Notes: generated by a model from the sequence alone, not told the origin. A DNA stretch of 64,000 nucleotides from Corynebacterium jeddahense (GCF_028609865.1 NZ_CP063194.1:2503697-2567696), one strand, 5' to 3'; positions 1 through 9,936 are shown, numbered from the stretch's first letter. Numbers and translations: made by a program.

Positions 1-1633
1 ACGCGCGCAGGAACCGCCAGTGGCCGGCGTTGAAGTCCTGGGCCTCGTCCACAACCACGTGGTCGAACAGGGAGCCGCCGCCGCGCTCGTAGCGCACATT
101 CAAAATCTCGGCGCCCACGGCGGACATGGTGGGCCAGAACAGCTGCCCGTCGATGGCCTGGGTCTGCATCAACGACTCCAGCACGGCCCACACCTGCTTG
201 CGTTGCCTGCGGTTCAGCGGCGTGCCGCGGCCGCTTCGTGCGACCTTCAGGTACTCCGCCAGCGTCGTAATGCCACCCGCGAGCACCACAGTCTCGTACT
301 CGGCCTGCAGGAACGCTTCGTTGGCAATCTCGCGGGGCATGGATTCGTCGGTAGCCTCAAGCGCGCCCTCCCACACTTGGCGCGCGGCCATTTCCGTGTA
401 CGGACGGACTCGCGGGGCGGCGACGCCGAGGACTCGCCGGGTTGCCTCCGAAACCTCCTCGGGCGTGCCAAGGGAAACCACCTTGCGCACCACGGCGTCG
501 ATGTTGTCCACCCACACGCCGTGCTCGCCGGGCTCGCCGGCCTCGGGGTACAACTGGTTCAGTGCGTTGAGCTGGGACTTCAACCCCTGCGCCAGACCCT
601 TCGTAAACGTGGTCAGCAACACGCGCGGGCCTGCCCCGGCAACGCGCCCCATGGCCAGGTTGTTCGCGCGGTGCACCGCCACCACCGTCTTGCCGGTGCC
701 CGCACCGCCGAACACGCGCGCGGAACCCTTGTACGAGTTCTCCGCCATGCGACGCTGCTCCGGGTGGATGTACACACGCCACTTCTCAAAGCTGCCGGAC
801 TCGATCACGCTGCGCAGAGACTCGGTATCCACGTCGTCCACGTACGCGAACTCCAGCTCCGCAGCCGCCTGCCGCAGACCAGCCAGCAACCGCGCGTCCT
901 CGGACTCCGCCGCCTCCGACGCCGAGACCTTCCGCAGACCCAGCGACTCGCGTGTCTCCTCAACCGAATACCCCGCCACCAGCACCAACACGGCCTCGTG
1001 CTCCCACTTCGGGCGCGGCGCCAGCAACGCATCCAACCCATCCTCGGATTCGAGCGCCAACACCTGCTCGGTCAGCGCCGGGTCGATGCCCAGCTCCTCC
1101 CACAACTTCTCGGGCGTCAGCTCACCCAGCACCTCGCGCGGGGCGGGCGATTGCTTCTCGACGAGCTCCGCCTCCACCCCTTTCTCCCTCGCAACCGCCT
1201 TCGCCTGCTGGGCCGCCAACTCGTGCGCAGCCTGCGCAGCCGCCTCAGCCTTCGCGCGCGAATCAACATCCGCCGCAGCATCCCCCGCAGCAGGCTCCTC
1301 CTTGATCAGCGTCGTAATGCCGTTGATCGGGTTCACGTCCAAGCGCAGCCGCGCCGGGTCCAGCCGCTCAGCCTTGAGGTTGCCTTCGTCGTGCGAGTCC
1401 ACGTCCACAAGCACGAAGTGGTGCGTGTCCTGGTCGCGGATCTCAAAGAGCACCGCGCGGAACTGGTCGTTGATGCGGCCGGTGCGCACGCGCTTGTCCA
1501 CGGCGTTCGTGAGCGTCTTGATCTTCAGCGACGGGTTCGTCGGGTCCGCAGACAGCTTCTGCAGGAAGTTCATCGTCGGCTTCATCAGCGCACCGTCCAG
1601 GTCCAACCCGCTGTACAGGCTAAACGTCACCAT
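1..1633 (-). CDS. UvrD-like superfamily I helicase with RelE-like N-terminus (C-terminus beyond window)
   Basis: The 5' part (about 544 codons) of a superfamily I helicase; the rest lies left of base 1. Residues 1-100 look like a RelE/ParE-type fold: a FLQKL helix, the spaced block 'DPTNPSLKIKTL', then 'RVRTGRINDQFRAVLFEI' and a 'DVDSHDEG' turn. This arrangement is known at the N-terminus of some UvrD-like helicases. A charged Ala/Glu-rich linker follows. The ATPase begins near residue 310 with Walker A GGAGTGKT, and the DEAQD motif II lies at about residue 529. The ATG at 1633 follows AAGGAG, and only 4 bp separate it from the stop of the giant helicase, so the two genes are probably translationally coupled. 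Its role is inferred: DNA unwinding or translocation inside the neighbouring defence system. Whether the RelE-like part still cleaves RNA cannot be told. Confidence 0.85.
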   Translation of the reverse strand, partial: MVTFSLYSGLDLDGALMKPTMNFLQKLSADPTNPSLKIKTLTNAVDKRVRTGRINDQFRAVLFEIRDQDTHHFVLVDVDSHDEGNLKAERLDPARLRLDVNPINGITTLIKEEPAAGDAAADVDSRAKAEAAAQAAHELAAQQAKAVAREKGVEAELVEKQSPAPREVLGELTPEKLWEELGIDPALTEQVLALESEDGLDALLAPRPKWEHEAVLVLVAGYSVEETRESLGLRKVSASEAAESEDARLLAGLRQAAAELEFAYVDDVDTESLRSVIESGSFEKWRVYIHPEQRRMAENSYKGSARVFGGAGTGKTVVAVHRANNLAMGRVAGAGPRVLLTTFTKGLAQGLKSQLNALNQLYPEAGEPGEHGVWVDNIDAVVRKVVSLGTPEEVSEATRRVLGVAAPRVRPYTEMAARQVWEGALEATDESMPREIANEAFLQAEYETVVLAGGITTLAEYLKVARSGRGTPLNRRQRKQVWAVLESLMQTQAIDGQLFWPTMSAVGAEILNVRYERGGGSLFDHVVVDEAQDFNAGHWRFLRA

Positions 1634-1637
1634 GGTG

Positions 1638-4600
1638 TCACTCCTTACCCAGCAGCGCGGCCGGGATGGTCTCTGGCGAGAGTGTATCGGGGTACAGCAG
1701 CGTCCAGCCTTGCTCGCGAAGCTTGGCTTCGGCACCCGCGTAGGAGGCGTCCTGCTCGATCAGCAGCGCGATACGTAGCTCGGTCCAGGACATGGCGGTG
1801 GGGATGGATTCGATTTCCTCGCCGATCTCTTCGGTCGGCGGCGCACCCGCGTCCACGAGGGTGCGCAGCGCGGCGGCCACGTCCGCTTCGTCCTCGAACT
1901 CTTCGATCGCCTCGGCCCACAGCCCACCCACTGCGGCCTCGACGGCACTTTGCTTCTCGACGACCTCCGGTTGCCCAACGCCCACAGCATCACCATCGCC
2001 AACGTCGACCGTAACGGTGTTGTTGGCCAGCCACACGATGTTGGCGAAGCGCAGGAAGTCGCGCCAGTTGTCTTCGGTGATGGAACCGGGTGCCAGCGCG
2101 TCGACAAGCAGTCGCTGCAGCACCATCTCTTCGCCTACCTTGGCGGCGTCGAAGTGGATCTCGTTGCGGAACGTCAGGCGCGCCCCACCCGGGATGCGCG
2201 AGGGCACCACGGAGGTGCTGAGCATCTGCAGCAGGGCTTTGTCCATGAGCGTGTAGGAGGACCGTTCCGGCTCCGCCAGGTAGGTCAGCAGCTGCGTGAT
2301 GGGGGAGGCTTTCAAGAACGCGATCTCATTGTTGCCGATGCCCTCCATGGCGCGCGTGCGCTTCTCCGCTTTCTCGCTGACCCACGACGGTGCGGCCTCG
2401 CCGAACGTCGTCTCCCGGGCAAACCAATCCAGGCCGGCGTCGGTGACGTTCCACGGCAGGATCTGCTTGTCGCCGAAGTGCAGACTGTTGCGCTTGTGTA
2501 TGTCGGTGGGGAAGCGGTAGTGCTGCGCGCTGAAGTGGAACGCGGCACCGTCGGTATAGACGGCCACCGAGCGCAGCAGCGGCTTTCGGCGGTGCTGGAA
2601 CAGGAAGTCCGGGCGGGTGTAGCCGTAGTCCACCTGCTCGCGCATGCTCCACTCCTCACCGGTGGCGAACGAGATGTGCCACTCCACGCCGCCGGCGTTG
2701 GGGATGTCCTTGACCGTCGCATTGCGGGCCTCGAGTGCGTCGCGCACCATCTCGCGGAAGCGGACCTCCAGGTTGGAGGACTGGTCCAGCTGCGGGGCCT
2801 CCGTCTGCGGGGTCCACTGCACCGACATCGGATCCAGGTCCTGGGCGGGGTGGTCCTGGTTGCTCAGGATCGCGCGCATGGCGCGCTCGGCGGCGGCGCG
2901 GGAGGTGACCTCGACGTGCTGGAACAGGGTGTACGGCAGCAAGCAGTCCGGGCAGGCGAGGCGCTCGTCAGCAGCGCAGTCGCAATCCCGCACCTTGGTG
3001 AAGGCCTGCTCGAGGAGCTTGCGGACGTCCTCAGGCGAGGCGAACTGCGAGAGGTACCCGGTGCCGCCCGGCACGTTGTCGTGCATGAGCAGCGCTTCCA
3101 CCGTCTTGCCGGTGGCGTCCGGCACGCGCACCGTGACCACGTTGAGGTGGTCCGGGTCGCCGCCGAGGACCTCCTTGAAGCCGAGCTTGATTGCGGCGGT
3201 CAGGCTCGGGATGGTCGCCTTGTCGCCGGCGGTGAGTTGCACCGGCACGTGCAGCAGCACGCCTTGGGTCTGCAGAGTGCGGCCCAGCGCGACCGTGACG
3301 GACTCTTCCTCACGAGCGTTGCGCTTCGGACACCATGGCCTGTGGTCCCACTTCGAGTTCGCGCCCTTCTGCGAATCCAGGTGCCCGCAGTAGTTGCAAA
3401 CGGTGAACAGGGGAGCGTCGATCTCCTTGCCCGCCAGCATCTTCTTCGTGGCGGGACCGCGACCCAGGTTGAACCAGCTCAAGTTCACGTACCGCAGGTA
3501 CTCCGCGCCGAAGCCCTGGGAGAGGAACCACTTGCCGCCATGGCCGCCGTCTGGCACGGAGAAGCTCAGTGCGGTGTGGAAGAACATGGTGAAGCGGTCT
3601 TCGTGCGAGCCGTCGATGGTCGCGCGCGCACGGTCCACCTCGGCGGAGACTCGGCGCATGCGCACCGTCTCCACAATCTGGCCCTTGTCCGCGAACGCGC
3701 CCGCACCACAGACCGGGCAAGCACCCGGCGCGGTGCCGGTGACCACCTTTTCGCCGTAGGAGCACTCCGGGCACAGGCGCCACTGCTCCACGTCCGCGCC
3801 GCCGGCACCGAGCTCGACGGCGTCTACCGTGGCGGCGATGCCGCGGGCGTAGAACGTGTTGCCCGGCGCGAGCTCCGTCAGCGCCGAGGACACGCCGCGG
3901 GAGAGCTCGAAGGTCTCCGGGTCGATCTGCATGGACGACGGGTTGAGCTGGGAGACCACCACCGCAAGCTCCACGGAGTCATCCAACAGCGTGAAGTTGG
4001 GCAGCAGCCCGTAGCGCTCCATGGAGCTGATCCAGAACTCGTCGAGCAGGATCTCGTTGTAGTCGCGCCCGGCGCGCCGCCACGCCGCCCGGGTACTGCG
4101 CTTTTCCCGCTCCAACTCCGGGTCGGCGTTCTCGGTGCCCGCGTTCGGGTCGACCTTGGCCTCCAGCTCCTTCAACCGGTCCGCCAACGTGTCCCAGCGC
4201 GCCTGCAGCTCGGACTTTTCGGCCTCCCACAGCAGGCGTGTGCGCTCGAGCTTGCCCAGCAGCGAGTCCGGCCCCTGGCCGCACGCCCACGCGCGCACGC
4301 CGTCCACGGTTGCGGCGTCCACGTGGCCGTCCTCGACCGTGGACAAGAACGCGTCTACACGAGATTCCACCCCGGCCGCGATCTCTTCGCTGAGCACCTG
4401 CACTAGCGACGTCTTACGGCTGCTGAACACGTCCTGCGCGTGTTGCACCTGCAACCCGTTCGCGGCAAACGCCATCGTGTCCACCAGGTACGCGGTGGTC
4501 TGCCTGCGCAGGATTTCGGTGGCGGAGAGGAACGCCGCCGGCGGCACCACAGCACCCGCGATCACGGACAGCGGCTGGTTCAGCTTCGGCAGCATCGTGC

Positions 4601-7600
4601 CGCGCCCCTGCACGAACGCGAGCACCAGCGAGTTGCCGGTCAGGCGCCCGGCGCGGCCCACGCGCTGCACGTACGAGGACACAGACGTCGGCAGCGAGGC
4701 GAGCATGACCGTGGACAGGTCGCCGATATCAATACCCATTTCCAGCGTCGGCGTTGCAACCAGCACGTTCGGCGCATTCGGCGCCTCGTCATCCGAGCCG
4801 CGGAACGCTCGCTCGAGCGCCAGCCGCTCCTCCTTGGGGATCAGGCCGGTGTGCTCGCGCGCCACCACCGCGCGCGGGGTGGTGGAGGTGTACAGCCGCG
4901 AGTAGTAGTTCTGCTCGATGCCTTCCGCCTCCAGCTCGCCGAGGCAACCGGGCGTCGGGCACGGCAGCCCGGCGAGTAGGGAGCGGGTTTGCCTGTCCGC
5001 GCCCAACGGTCCCCTGCACACCCCACAGTGCAACATCTCGGCTGCATCCTCGTGGCGCACCACCACGTTCTCCGGTGCAAGCGCGTAGATGATGCCGCCG
5101 GAATTGGTGGACACCGCCTGCACCGCTCCCTCCCGGGCGAGCACCTTGAACACGTTGGTGAGCACGTTCGTGGCGTCGTGGGTGGAGATCCCCAGCACCT
5201 TCGACGTCCACCGCGCATACCGCCCGCGCGGGCTGCCCAGGGGAGTGATGCCACGGTCCTTGTCGTCCAAGGCAGCCCCCGAGCGCGGGAACTCGGGTGC
5301 TCCGCCCTTGGGGAAGCTCGGCATACCGTGCGCCTTGGCAAAGCGGTTGTGCAGGCGCCACGAGTTCGCGTCGTCCTGCAGGTAGCTCTTCAACATCGGC
5401 GAGTACACGCCGCCGCGGTCGCGCACCTGCTCCAGAAGGCCCCGCAGCCAGCGCAGCCGCAGCTCCGGCGAGCCGGCGTCCGCGACCTCAAACAAGCCCT
5501 CGTCCACGTGCTGCAGCGCCTCCTCGGCAGCCGCCAGCAGGACTTCATCGTCCACCTGCACCGACGGCACCAGCGCACCCGTGGACACCAACGAGCGCGG
5601 CAGGTGCGCACGCTGCCCGAACTCGAGCGCGGCATCCAACTCCAGGCGGTGCAGCGCCGCAGTGGTGGCCTCGCGACGAGCCGCGGTATCAGCGTCCTTC
5701 GCCCAAAACGGCGTGAACGTGGTGGTCTCCGCCACCTCCGGCGGCAGCAGCTCAAAGCGCGCACGCGCCGGGTCCGCGGCCCCGTCCGCACGCCCCAGGA
5801 TCCGCATCGGCATCTGCGCAAGCGACACCTCGTCGTCGCCGACGACGCTGCGCATCAGCGTACGGATGCCAAACGCACGCGCCCTGGACTGCACGAAGCC
5901 CGCGCGGTGCGCCGCGTCCTGCACGGAGTCCGCGAACACCAGCGTCTTCTTCTCATTCTGCTCCAGCGACGGCATGCCGAACAGGTTGGATAGCCCCACC
6001 GACAGCAGTGTGGCCACGCGCGAGCCGATGTAGCGGATGGCATCCGCCTCCCCGCACGACGGGCACGTCTGCTCACGCGCGAGCTCCTCGGTGTTAAGCC
6101 CAGTGTACGTAAGCACCGGCACGGAGCTGCCCTCAGCGAGCTCTTCCTCGCTGGGCTCGGTACGCGACAGCGTGCGGGATTTGGTGTGGAACCACATCAG
6201 CACACGGTTGCCGTCTTCGTCGCCGAGCTGGGTCAGCTCCAGGTGGTTCTTCACGGCTTCGCGGTGCTCAGCGGTGGCATCGATGAGCGGACGTACGAGC
6301 TCAGGCTTATCGACGCTCGCCTTCCGAATCTCCGCCCCATTGAGCACCACCGCATCCGTACCCGGCTCAAGTGCCGTCATCCACCCGGCGCGACCGCACG
6401 AGCGGCAGTACGTGGCCGGCAGCCACACCCCGGCGTTGTCGCCGCCGAGCTGCCCGTCGTCCGCGAACCGGAAAGTCTCACCGTCCTCGGTGGGTGTGAC
6501 GGCTCGCTCGATGCGGGAGACCTCGCGCACCCACAAGTGCGTTTCCACACCTGGCAGGCGTTTGCCTCCGAAACCGAACTCATCGCCGGCAAGCGCGCGG
6601 ATCTGCGCCACGGCGGTGAGCAGGTGGGTGGCAAACTCCCGCGCAGTGGTCTCGCCCAGGGTGCGCACCACGATCGGGTCGAACATGGCCTCCGGCAGCG
6701 ACTTGCCGCCCTCGCCCTCACGGCGGATCAGGGACTTCGCCGGGTTAGCCGCGCCCAGGAGCCTTTCCGTCAGCGGGTGCACCGCATACGCGGCGATGGT
6801 GCTCTTCAAATCCGCGCCGGCGTCCACGCCCCACAGCTGCGTACGGAACACATCCAGCACCACCTCGGCGTGGTCGCGGCCGGAGTTGTCGCTAGCGATC
6901 GCGTCCACGATGCCGCGCAGCTGATCGATGTCGGGAGAGAGGGGAGCGGCATGCGCGCCAAACGACTGCGCGATCTCGTCCGTCCACTCCGTGTACGTCA
7001 GCGTCTTTTCCCCCACCAGCGCATCCGGAGTGAACGTCTCACCGAAGATGGTCTCGGCGAAGTCGAGCACCTTCTGCGTGTCGTCCTTGCCACCGAGGGT
7101 TGCCGAGGTCGCCACCGGCGTGACCCACCCCAGCGGGTTCGACGCGTACTCGCCAGCGAACCCTTCCGGTTGGTGCTGCTTGAGCATCAGCCCTAATCGA
7201 CGAAGCAACAACGCCACGTCCGTGCCCTGCGCACCGTCATAGGTGTGGAACTCATCCAGCACCAGGTACTGCAGCGAGGTTGCTGAGCGCTTCCAAATCT
7301 CCCGGTCAGCCTCACGCAGCAACAGCTGGTCCAACATTTTGTAGTTGGTGAGCAGGATGTCCGGCGGATCCTGGCGGATCTGGTCACGGTCGTTAATCAA
7401 CGAATCCTTCGTGACCTTCTTGACGCTGCCCGTCGCCTCACCCGTGTAAATACCAGCCGTGACACCGGCAAGCGCCGGCTCACTGGTAATCAGCTTGGCC
7501 AGACGATCCGCCTGGTCATTCGCCAACGCATTCATCGGGTACAGCAGCAGCGCCTTAGTGCCGCGCTGCCCCTCAGCGCGAGCCCGCGCCGCGTGATCCA

Positions 7601-7964
7601 GCACCGGGCAGAGGAAGGACTCCGTCTTACCCGAGCCGGTACCCGTGATCACCAGCGTCGGCTCCGGACGACGCGCCCCCTGCTCATCCCTGCTGCGCAG
7701 CCTGCGGAACGCTTCCGCCTGGTGGTGGTACGGCGTAAACCACTCCGGCATCCAATCCAGAATCCCGTCCCACCCGATCGCGCGCGCATACGGCAACCGC
7801 GTACGCACGTACGGCCCGTGGAACATGCCCCGCTCCGAATCCTCCAAAAACGCCTTCAGCGCGTTGGACGTCTCCGGATTCGCAAGCGAAAACGCAGTGG
7901 CCAAATACTCGGACACGCCCCCGAGGACGTGCTCCGACGCGTGGACGGGGATGAGGGTAGACAC
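1638..7964 (-). CDS. Giant DEAD/DEAH helicase with DUF1998 and nuclease-like tail (DrmA-DrmB/DruE-like)
   Basis: A 2,108-residue helicase, if the GTG at 7964 is the start; that gives the family-like N-terminus MSTLIPVHASEHVLGGVSEY. The frame stays open to a GTG at 8024, but neither start has a good ribosome-binding site. Walker A is TGTGSGKT (about residue 108) and motif II is DEFH (about 238). The second helicase domain has GIDIG and QRVGRAGR (about 1075-1105). Several CxxC pairs suggest zinc fingers: CRSCG, CPSCG, CGVC, CPEC/CPVC, CNYC. A DUF1998-type block with VPGGTGYL and ACPDCLLPY lies near 1630-1670. The tail holds 'RPDFLF' and 'VAVYTDG' near 1785-1800, like a PD-(D/E)xK nuclease strand pair. 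DrmA plus DrmB (DISARM) and DruE (Druantia) have related helicase and DUF1998 content. I read it as the core of an anti-phage system. A MrfA/YprA-type repair helicase is less likely given the size. Confidence 0.85.
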   Translation of the reverse strand: MSTLIPVHASEHVLGGVSEYLATAFSLANPETSNALKAFLEDSERGMFHGPYVRTRLPYARAIGWDGILDWMPEWFTPYHHQAEAFRRLRSRDEQGARRPEPTLVITGTGSGKTESFLCPVLDHAARARAEGQRGTKALLLYPMNALANDQADRLAKLITSEPALAGVTAGIYTGEATGSVKKVTKDSLINDRDQIRQDPPDILLTNYKMLDQLLLREADREIWKRSATSLQYLVLDEFHTYDGAQGTDVALLLRRLGLMLKQHQPEGFAGEYASNPLGWVTPVATSATLGGKDDTQKVLDFAETIFGETFTPDALVGEKTLTYTEWTDEIAQSFGAHAAPLSPDIDQLRGIVDAIASDNSGRDHAEVVLDVFRTQLWGVDAGADLKSTIAAYAVHPLTERLLGAANPAKSLIRREGEGGKSLPEAMFDPIVVRTLGETTAREFATHLLTAVAQIRALAGDEFGFGGKRLPGVETHLWVREVSRIERAVTPTEDGETFRFADDGQLGGDNAGVWLPATYCRSCGRAGWMTALEPGTDAVVLNGAEIRKASVDKPELVRPLIDATAEHREAVKNHLELTQLGDEDGNRVLMWFHTKSRTLSRTEPSEEELAEGSSVPVLTYTGLNTEELAREQTCPSCGEADAIRYIGSRVATLLSVGLSNLFGMPSLEQNEKKTLVFADSVQDAAHRAGFVQSRARAFGIRTLMRSVVGDDEVSLAQMPMRILGRADGAADPARARFELLPPEVAETTTFTPFWAKDADTAARREATTAALHRLELDAALEFGQRAHLPRSLVSTGALVPSVQVDDEVLLAAAEEALQHVDEGLFEVADAGSPELRLRWLRGLLEQVRDRGGVYSPMLKSYLQDDANSWRLHNRFAKAHGMPSFPKGGAPEFPRSGAALDDKDRGITPLGSPRGRYARWTSKVLGISTHDATNVLTNVFKVLAREGAVQAVSTNSGGIIYALAPENVVVRHEDAAEMLHCGVCRGPLGADRQTRSLLAGLPCPTPGCLGELEAEGIEQNYYSRLYTSTTPRAVVAREHTGLIPKEERLALERAFRGSDDEAPNAPNVLVATPTLEMGIDIGDLSTVMLASLPTSVSSYVQRVGRAGRLTGNSLVLAFVQGRGTMLPKLNQPLSVIAGAVVPPAAFLSATEILRRQTTAYLVDTMAFAANGLQVQHAQDVFSSRKTSLVQVLSEEIAAGVESRVDAFLSTVEDGHVDAATVDGVRAWACGQGPDSLLGKLERTRLLWEAEKSELQARWDTLADRLKELEAKVDPNAGTENADPELEREKRSTRAAWRRAGRDYNEILLDEFWISSMERYGLLPNFTLLDDSVELAVVVSQLNPSSMQIDPETFELSRGVSSALTELAPGNTFYARGIAATVDAVELGAGGADVEQWRLCPECSYGEKVVTGTAPGACPVCGAGAFADKGQIVETVRMRRVSAEVDRARATIDGSHEDRFTMFFHTALSFSVPDGGHGGKWFLSQGFGAEYLRYVNLSWFNLGRGPATKKMLAGKEIDAPLFTVCNYCGHLDSQKGANSKWDHRPWCPKRNAREEESVTVALGRTLQTQGVLLHVPVQLTAGDKATIPSLTAAIKLGFKEVLGGDPDHLNVVTVRVPDATGKTVEALLMHDNVPGGTGYLSQFASPEDVRKLLEQAFTKVRDCDCAADERLACPDCLLPYTLFQHVEVTSRAAAERAMRAILSNQDHPAQDLDPMSVQWTPQTEAPQLDQSSNLEVRFREMVRDALEARNATVKDIPNAGGVEWHISFATGEEWSMREQVDYGYTRPDFLFQHRRKPLLRSVAVYTDGAAFHFSAQHYRFPTDIHKRNSLHFGDKQILPWNVTDAGLDWFARETTFGEAAPSWVSEKAEKRTRAMEGIGNNEIAFLKASPITQLLTYLAEPERSSYTLMDKALLQMLSTSVVPSRIPGGARLTFRNEIHFDAAKVGEEMVLQRLLVDALAPGSITEDNWRDFLRFANIVWLANNTVTVDVGDGDAVGVGQPEVVEKQSAVEAAVGGLWAEAIEEFEDEADVAAALRTLVDAGAPPTEEIGEEIESIPTAMSWTELRIALLIEQDASYAGAEAKLREQGWTLLYPDTLSPETIPAALLGKE

Positions 7965-8122
7965 GGAGTCAACTTTATCTAGGACACAGGCTAGAATCTC
8001 GAAACCTGACGACAGCAATTCCACGAAATGGTTTCAAACAGCCGGTCCGGCGCGACCTCTACGCTGCCTATCGGCTAAGGTTCGTTGCCAAGTACCCTTA
8101 TTTAGCCATCCAGGTTGTAATC
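7965..8122. promoter_or_regulatory. Divergent intergenic region between giant helicase and XRE-ImmA/IrrE gene
   Basis: About 160 bp separates the minus-strand helicase from the plus-strand regulator gene, so promoters for both must lie here or within the gene ends. The stretch is AT-richer than the flanking helicase gene. The XRE domain of the plus-strand product makes this a plausible operator region, but I see no clear inverted repeat. Confidence 0.35.
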
Positions 8123-9190
8123 ATGAACGTGCCCTTCAGTGAGAAACTCCGCGCAGAGCTCGTGCGCCAGGAGTGGGACGATGACGAATTCGCTCGAGCC
8201 ACTAATCTTCCCGAATCTACAATCGGCAAAATCGAATCTGGCGATTACTTTCCCTCAGCAGGTGAGCTGAACGCGATTCTCGCTGTTCTTCGCAAGCCGG
8301 TCATGTGGGCAGTCCAGGCCGAGATCCCACAGATCACGCGGCGCTATCAGGATGTGCACACCACGCGACCTTCAGATATTGAGGCGGGCATCGAATTGCT
8401 CGCCTACGATATTCGCCACCTCATGGATACCGGAGTCCTCGTGGGGAAGAGGCCAGGACCATTCAAACGTCCAAAAACTCACGTGGACGCTGCTCATCTG
8501 GCCCGAAAAGTGCGAAGGGATGCTAACATCTCCGAATCCGAACCCATCGCTGACCTACCAGCCTTGTGTGATAAATTTGGCCTCTGGGAATTCGCCTCCC
8601 CGTTTGAAGGTAACTGGGGACCTCAGGGACTAATGCTCGAAATAGATTCAGACTCCGCCAACCTTCCAATCGGCATAGCCGTTATCAACACTTGTTCGCC
8701 TTCTTTTCACCAGCGTTTCGTGCTAGCTCACGAGCTGTGCCACTGGTTAATCGGAGATGCCTACGAGAACAAATCCGTGGACAACGAGTTTTCTTCTCGA
8801 AAAGAGAGGGGCTCCAAGCTTCACCCCGAACAAGCCTGCAACTCTTTTGCTGCTCATTTGCTTCTACCGGAACAGGCTCTTGCCCACTTTGGCCAGATTA
8901 CTGATGAGTCCGTTTTGGTTGATGAGGCAGTGCGAACTGCGCAAACTTACGGAGTCGGCTGGCGTTCGACAATCGGTCTACTGAAAAGTGCGGGCCATAT
9001 CTCTTCTGGGCAAGCAGCCAAGCTAAAAACTCACTCTGAAGCAGATCAGCGCGTTATGGATCATAGTTCCGTCCTCCCGTCTGACCGGATCCCTGCGGAG
9101 TACTCCCGTCAACTTGCCGAGGGCATCAAACTCGGGAAGCTGGATCAACTAGAAGCTATTAACTACAGCTACGGTGTGGCTCTCCCTTGA
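8123..9190 (+). CDS. XRE-family regulator with ImmA/IrrE metallopeptidase domain (putative antitoxin)
   Basis: A 355-residue protein. Residues 1-60 form an XRE-type helix-turn-helix (DEFARATNLPESTIGKIESG). The ImmA/IrrE (COG2856/DUF955) domain carries the zinc motif HELCH near residue 203 and a distal 'NSFAAHLLLPEQAL' helix. Proteins of this kind act as transcriptional repressors or as proteolytic antitoxins. The stop codon overlaps the TTG start of the PIN gene (TTGA), which points to a coupled toxin-antitoxin pair. The pair runs against the surrounding minus-strand genes and has visibly lower GC and rarer codons than the helicase and methyltransferase, so it looks like inserted cargo. The start is ATG 8123; a weak AGG lies 8 bases upstream. 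Confidence 0.85.
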   Translation: MNVPFSEKLRAELVRQEWDDDEFARATNLPESTIGKIESGDYFPSAGELNAILAVLRKPVMWAVQAEIPQITRRYQDVHTTRPSDIEAGIELLAYDIRHLMDTGVLVGKRPGPFKRPKTHVDAAHLARKVRRDANISESEPIADLPALCDKFGLWEFASPFEGNWGPQGLMLEIDSDSANLPIGIAVINTCSPSFHQRFVLAHELCHWLIGDAYENKSVDNEFSSRKERGSKLHPEQACNSFAAHLLLPEQALAHFGQITDESVLVDEAVRTAQTYGVGWRSTIGLLKSAGHISSGQAAKLKTHSEADQRVMDHSSVLPSDRIPAEYSRQLAEGIKLGKLDQLEAINYSYGVALP

Positions 9191-9936
9191 TAATCGCAGA
9201 CACCGGCCCCCTTTCCCACCTATCAAAGTCTGGCCACCTCGAAGTTCTCCGCCTAGTCACTAAGCTGGGGCTAAGCTTCGGCATCCCCCGTGAGGTGCAA
9301 AAGGAGCTCCAAAGAGACGACTTCACCAACTCACGGGTACTTAACTCAGACCTGCTTTGCGTTCTAGCTTTAGACGCTGACGCGGACGGACAGGCGAACT
9401 TCATTCGTGAGACTAAATTTCCGAAGGAGAGTCCTCTTGCGCGACGGATTTCTAGAAATCCGAATCCTCAAGCCCCAGTTAAGCATGCAGGTGAGTCTGC
9501 ATGTATTGCGTACGCGGTTCATGGGATTTTTCCGCAACAACCAGTTGTTTGGATCGATGACGGTCGTGGAAGAGAAGTTGCTAGGCAGATGGGGCTCGTT
9601 TGCCTTACCACCCTCGATGTAATCGCATGTTTAATTAGACTGCACCTGCTCAATCGCAATGAAGGCGAACGGATCGTGGACGATCTTCTCGGCGTGCAGG
9701 CGGACAGCCTTCTCGTCCCTCAACAGCCCGATTACATACTTCCCGTCGATTCGGGTTCGGAGTTTTCGCGACAATGGCAACTCTACGGCCCACTTACGGC
9801 ACCAGAGCGGGACTGTATTTGTGAGGATTGCATATACGCAAATAACTTGCCCTCGGACCTACCTGCCCACCAGACTCGTGGGCTTTGTCACCTAGCAACT
9901 GGGTGGGTGCCACAGCGCTGTGGAGAAAACAGTTGA
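9187..9936 (+). CDS. PIN-domain protein, putative toxin (DUF3368-like)
   Basis: A 249-residue protein. It opens with IIADTGPLSHL, the first beta strand and first catalytic Asp of PIN-fold ribonucleases. A second acidic site (GESACIAYAV) follows near residue 100 and a third (WIDDGRGREVA) near 120, which matches the usual order of PIN active-site acids. The C-terminus is Cys-rich (DCICEDCIYANN) and may bind metal. The start is TTG, overlapping the upstream stop by four bases, so translation is probably coupled to the ImmA/IrrE partner. PIN toxins cleave RNA; here that is inferred. The pair may stabilise the island or act as an abortive-infection module tied to the neighbouring system. It is AT-richer than its surroundings, consistent with recent transfer. 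Confidence 0.75.
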   Translation: MIIADTGPLSHLSKSGHLEVLRLVTKLGLSFGIPREVQKELQRDDFTNSRVLNSDLLCVLALDADADGQANFIRETKFPKESPLARRISRNPNPQAPVKHAGESACIAYAVHGIFPQQPVVWIDDGRGREVARQMGLVCLTTLDVIACLIRLHLLNRNEGERIVDDLLGVQADSLLVPQQPDYILPVDSGSEFSRQWQLYGPLTAPERDCICEDCIYANNLPSDLPAHQTRGLCHLATGWVPQRCGENS

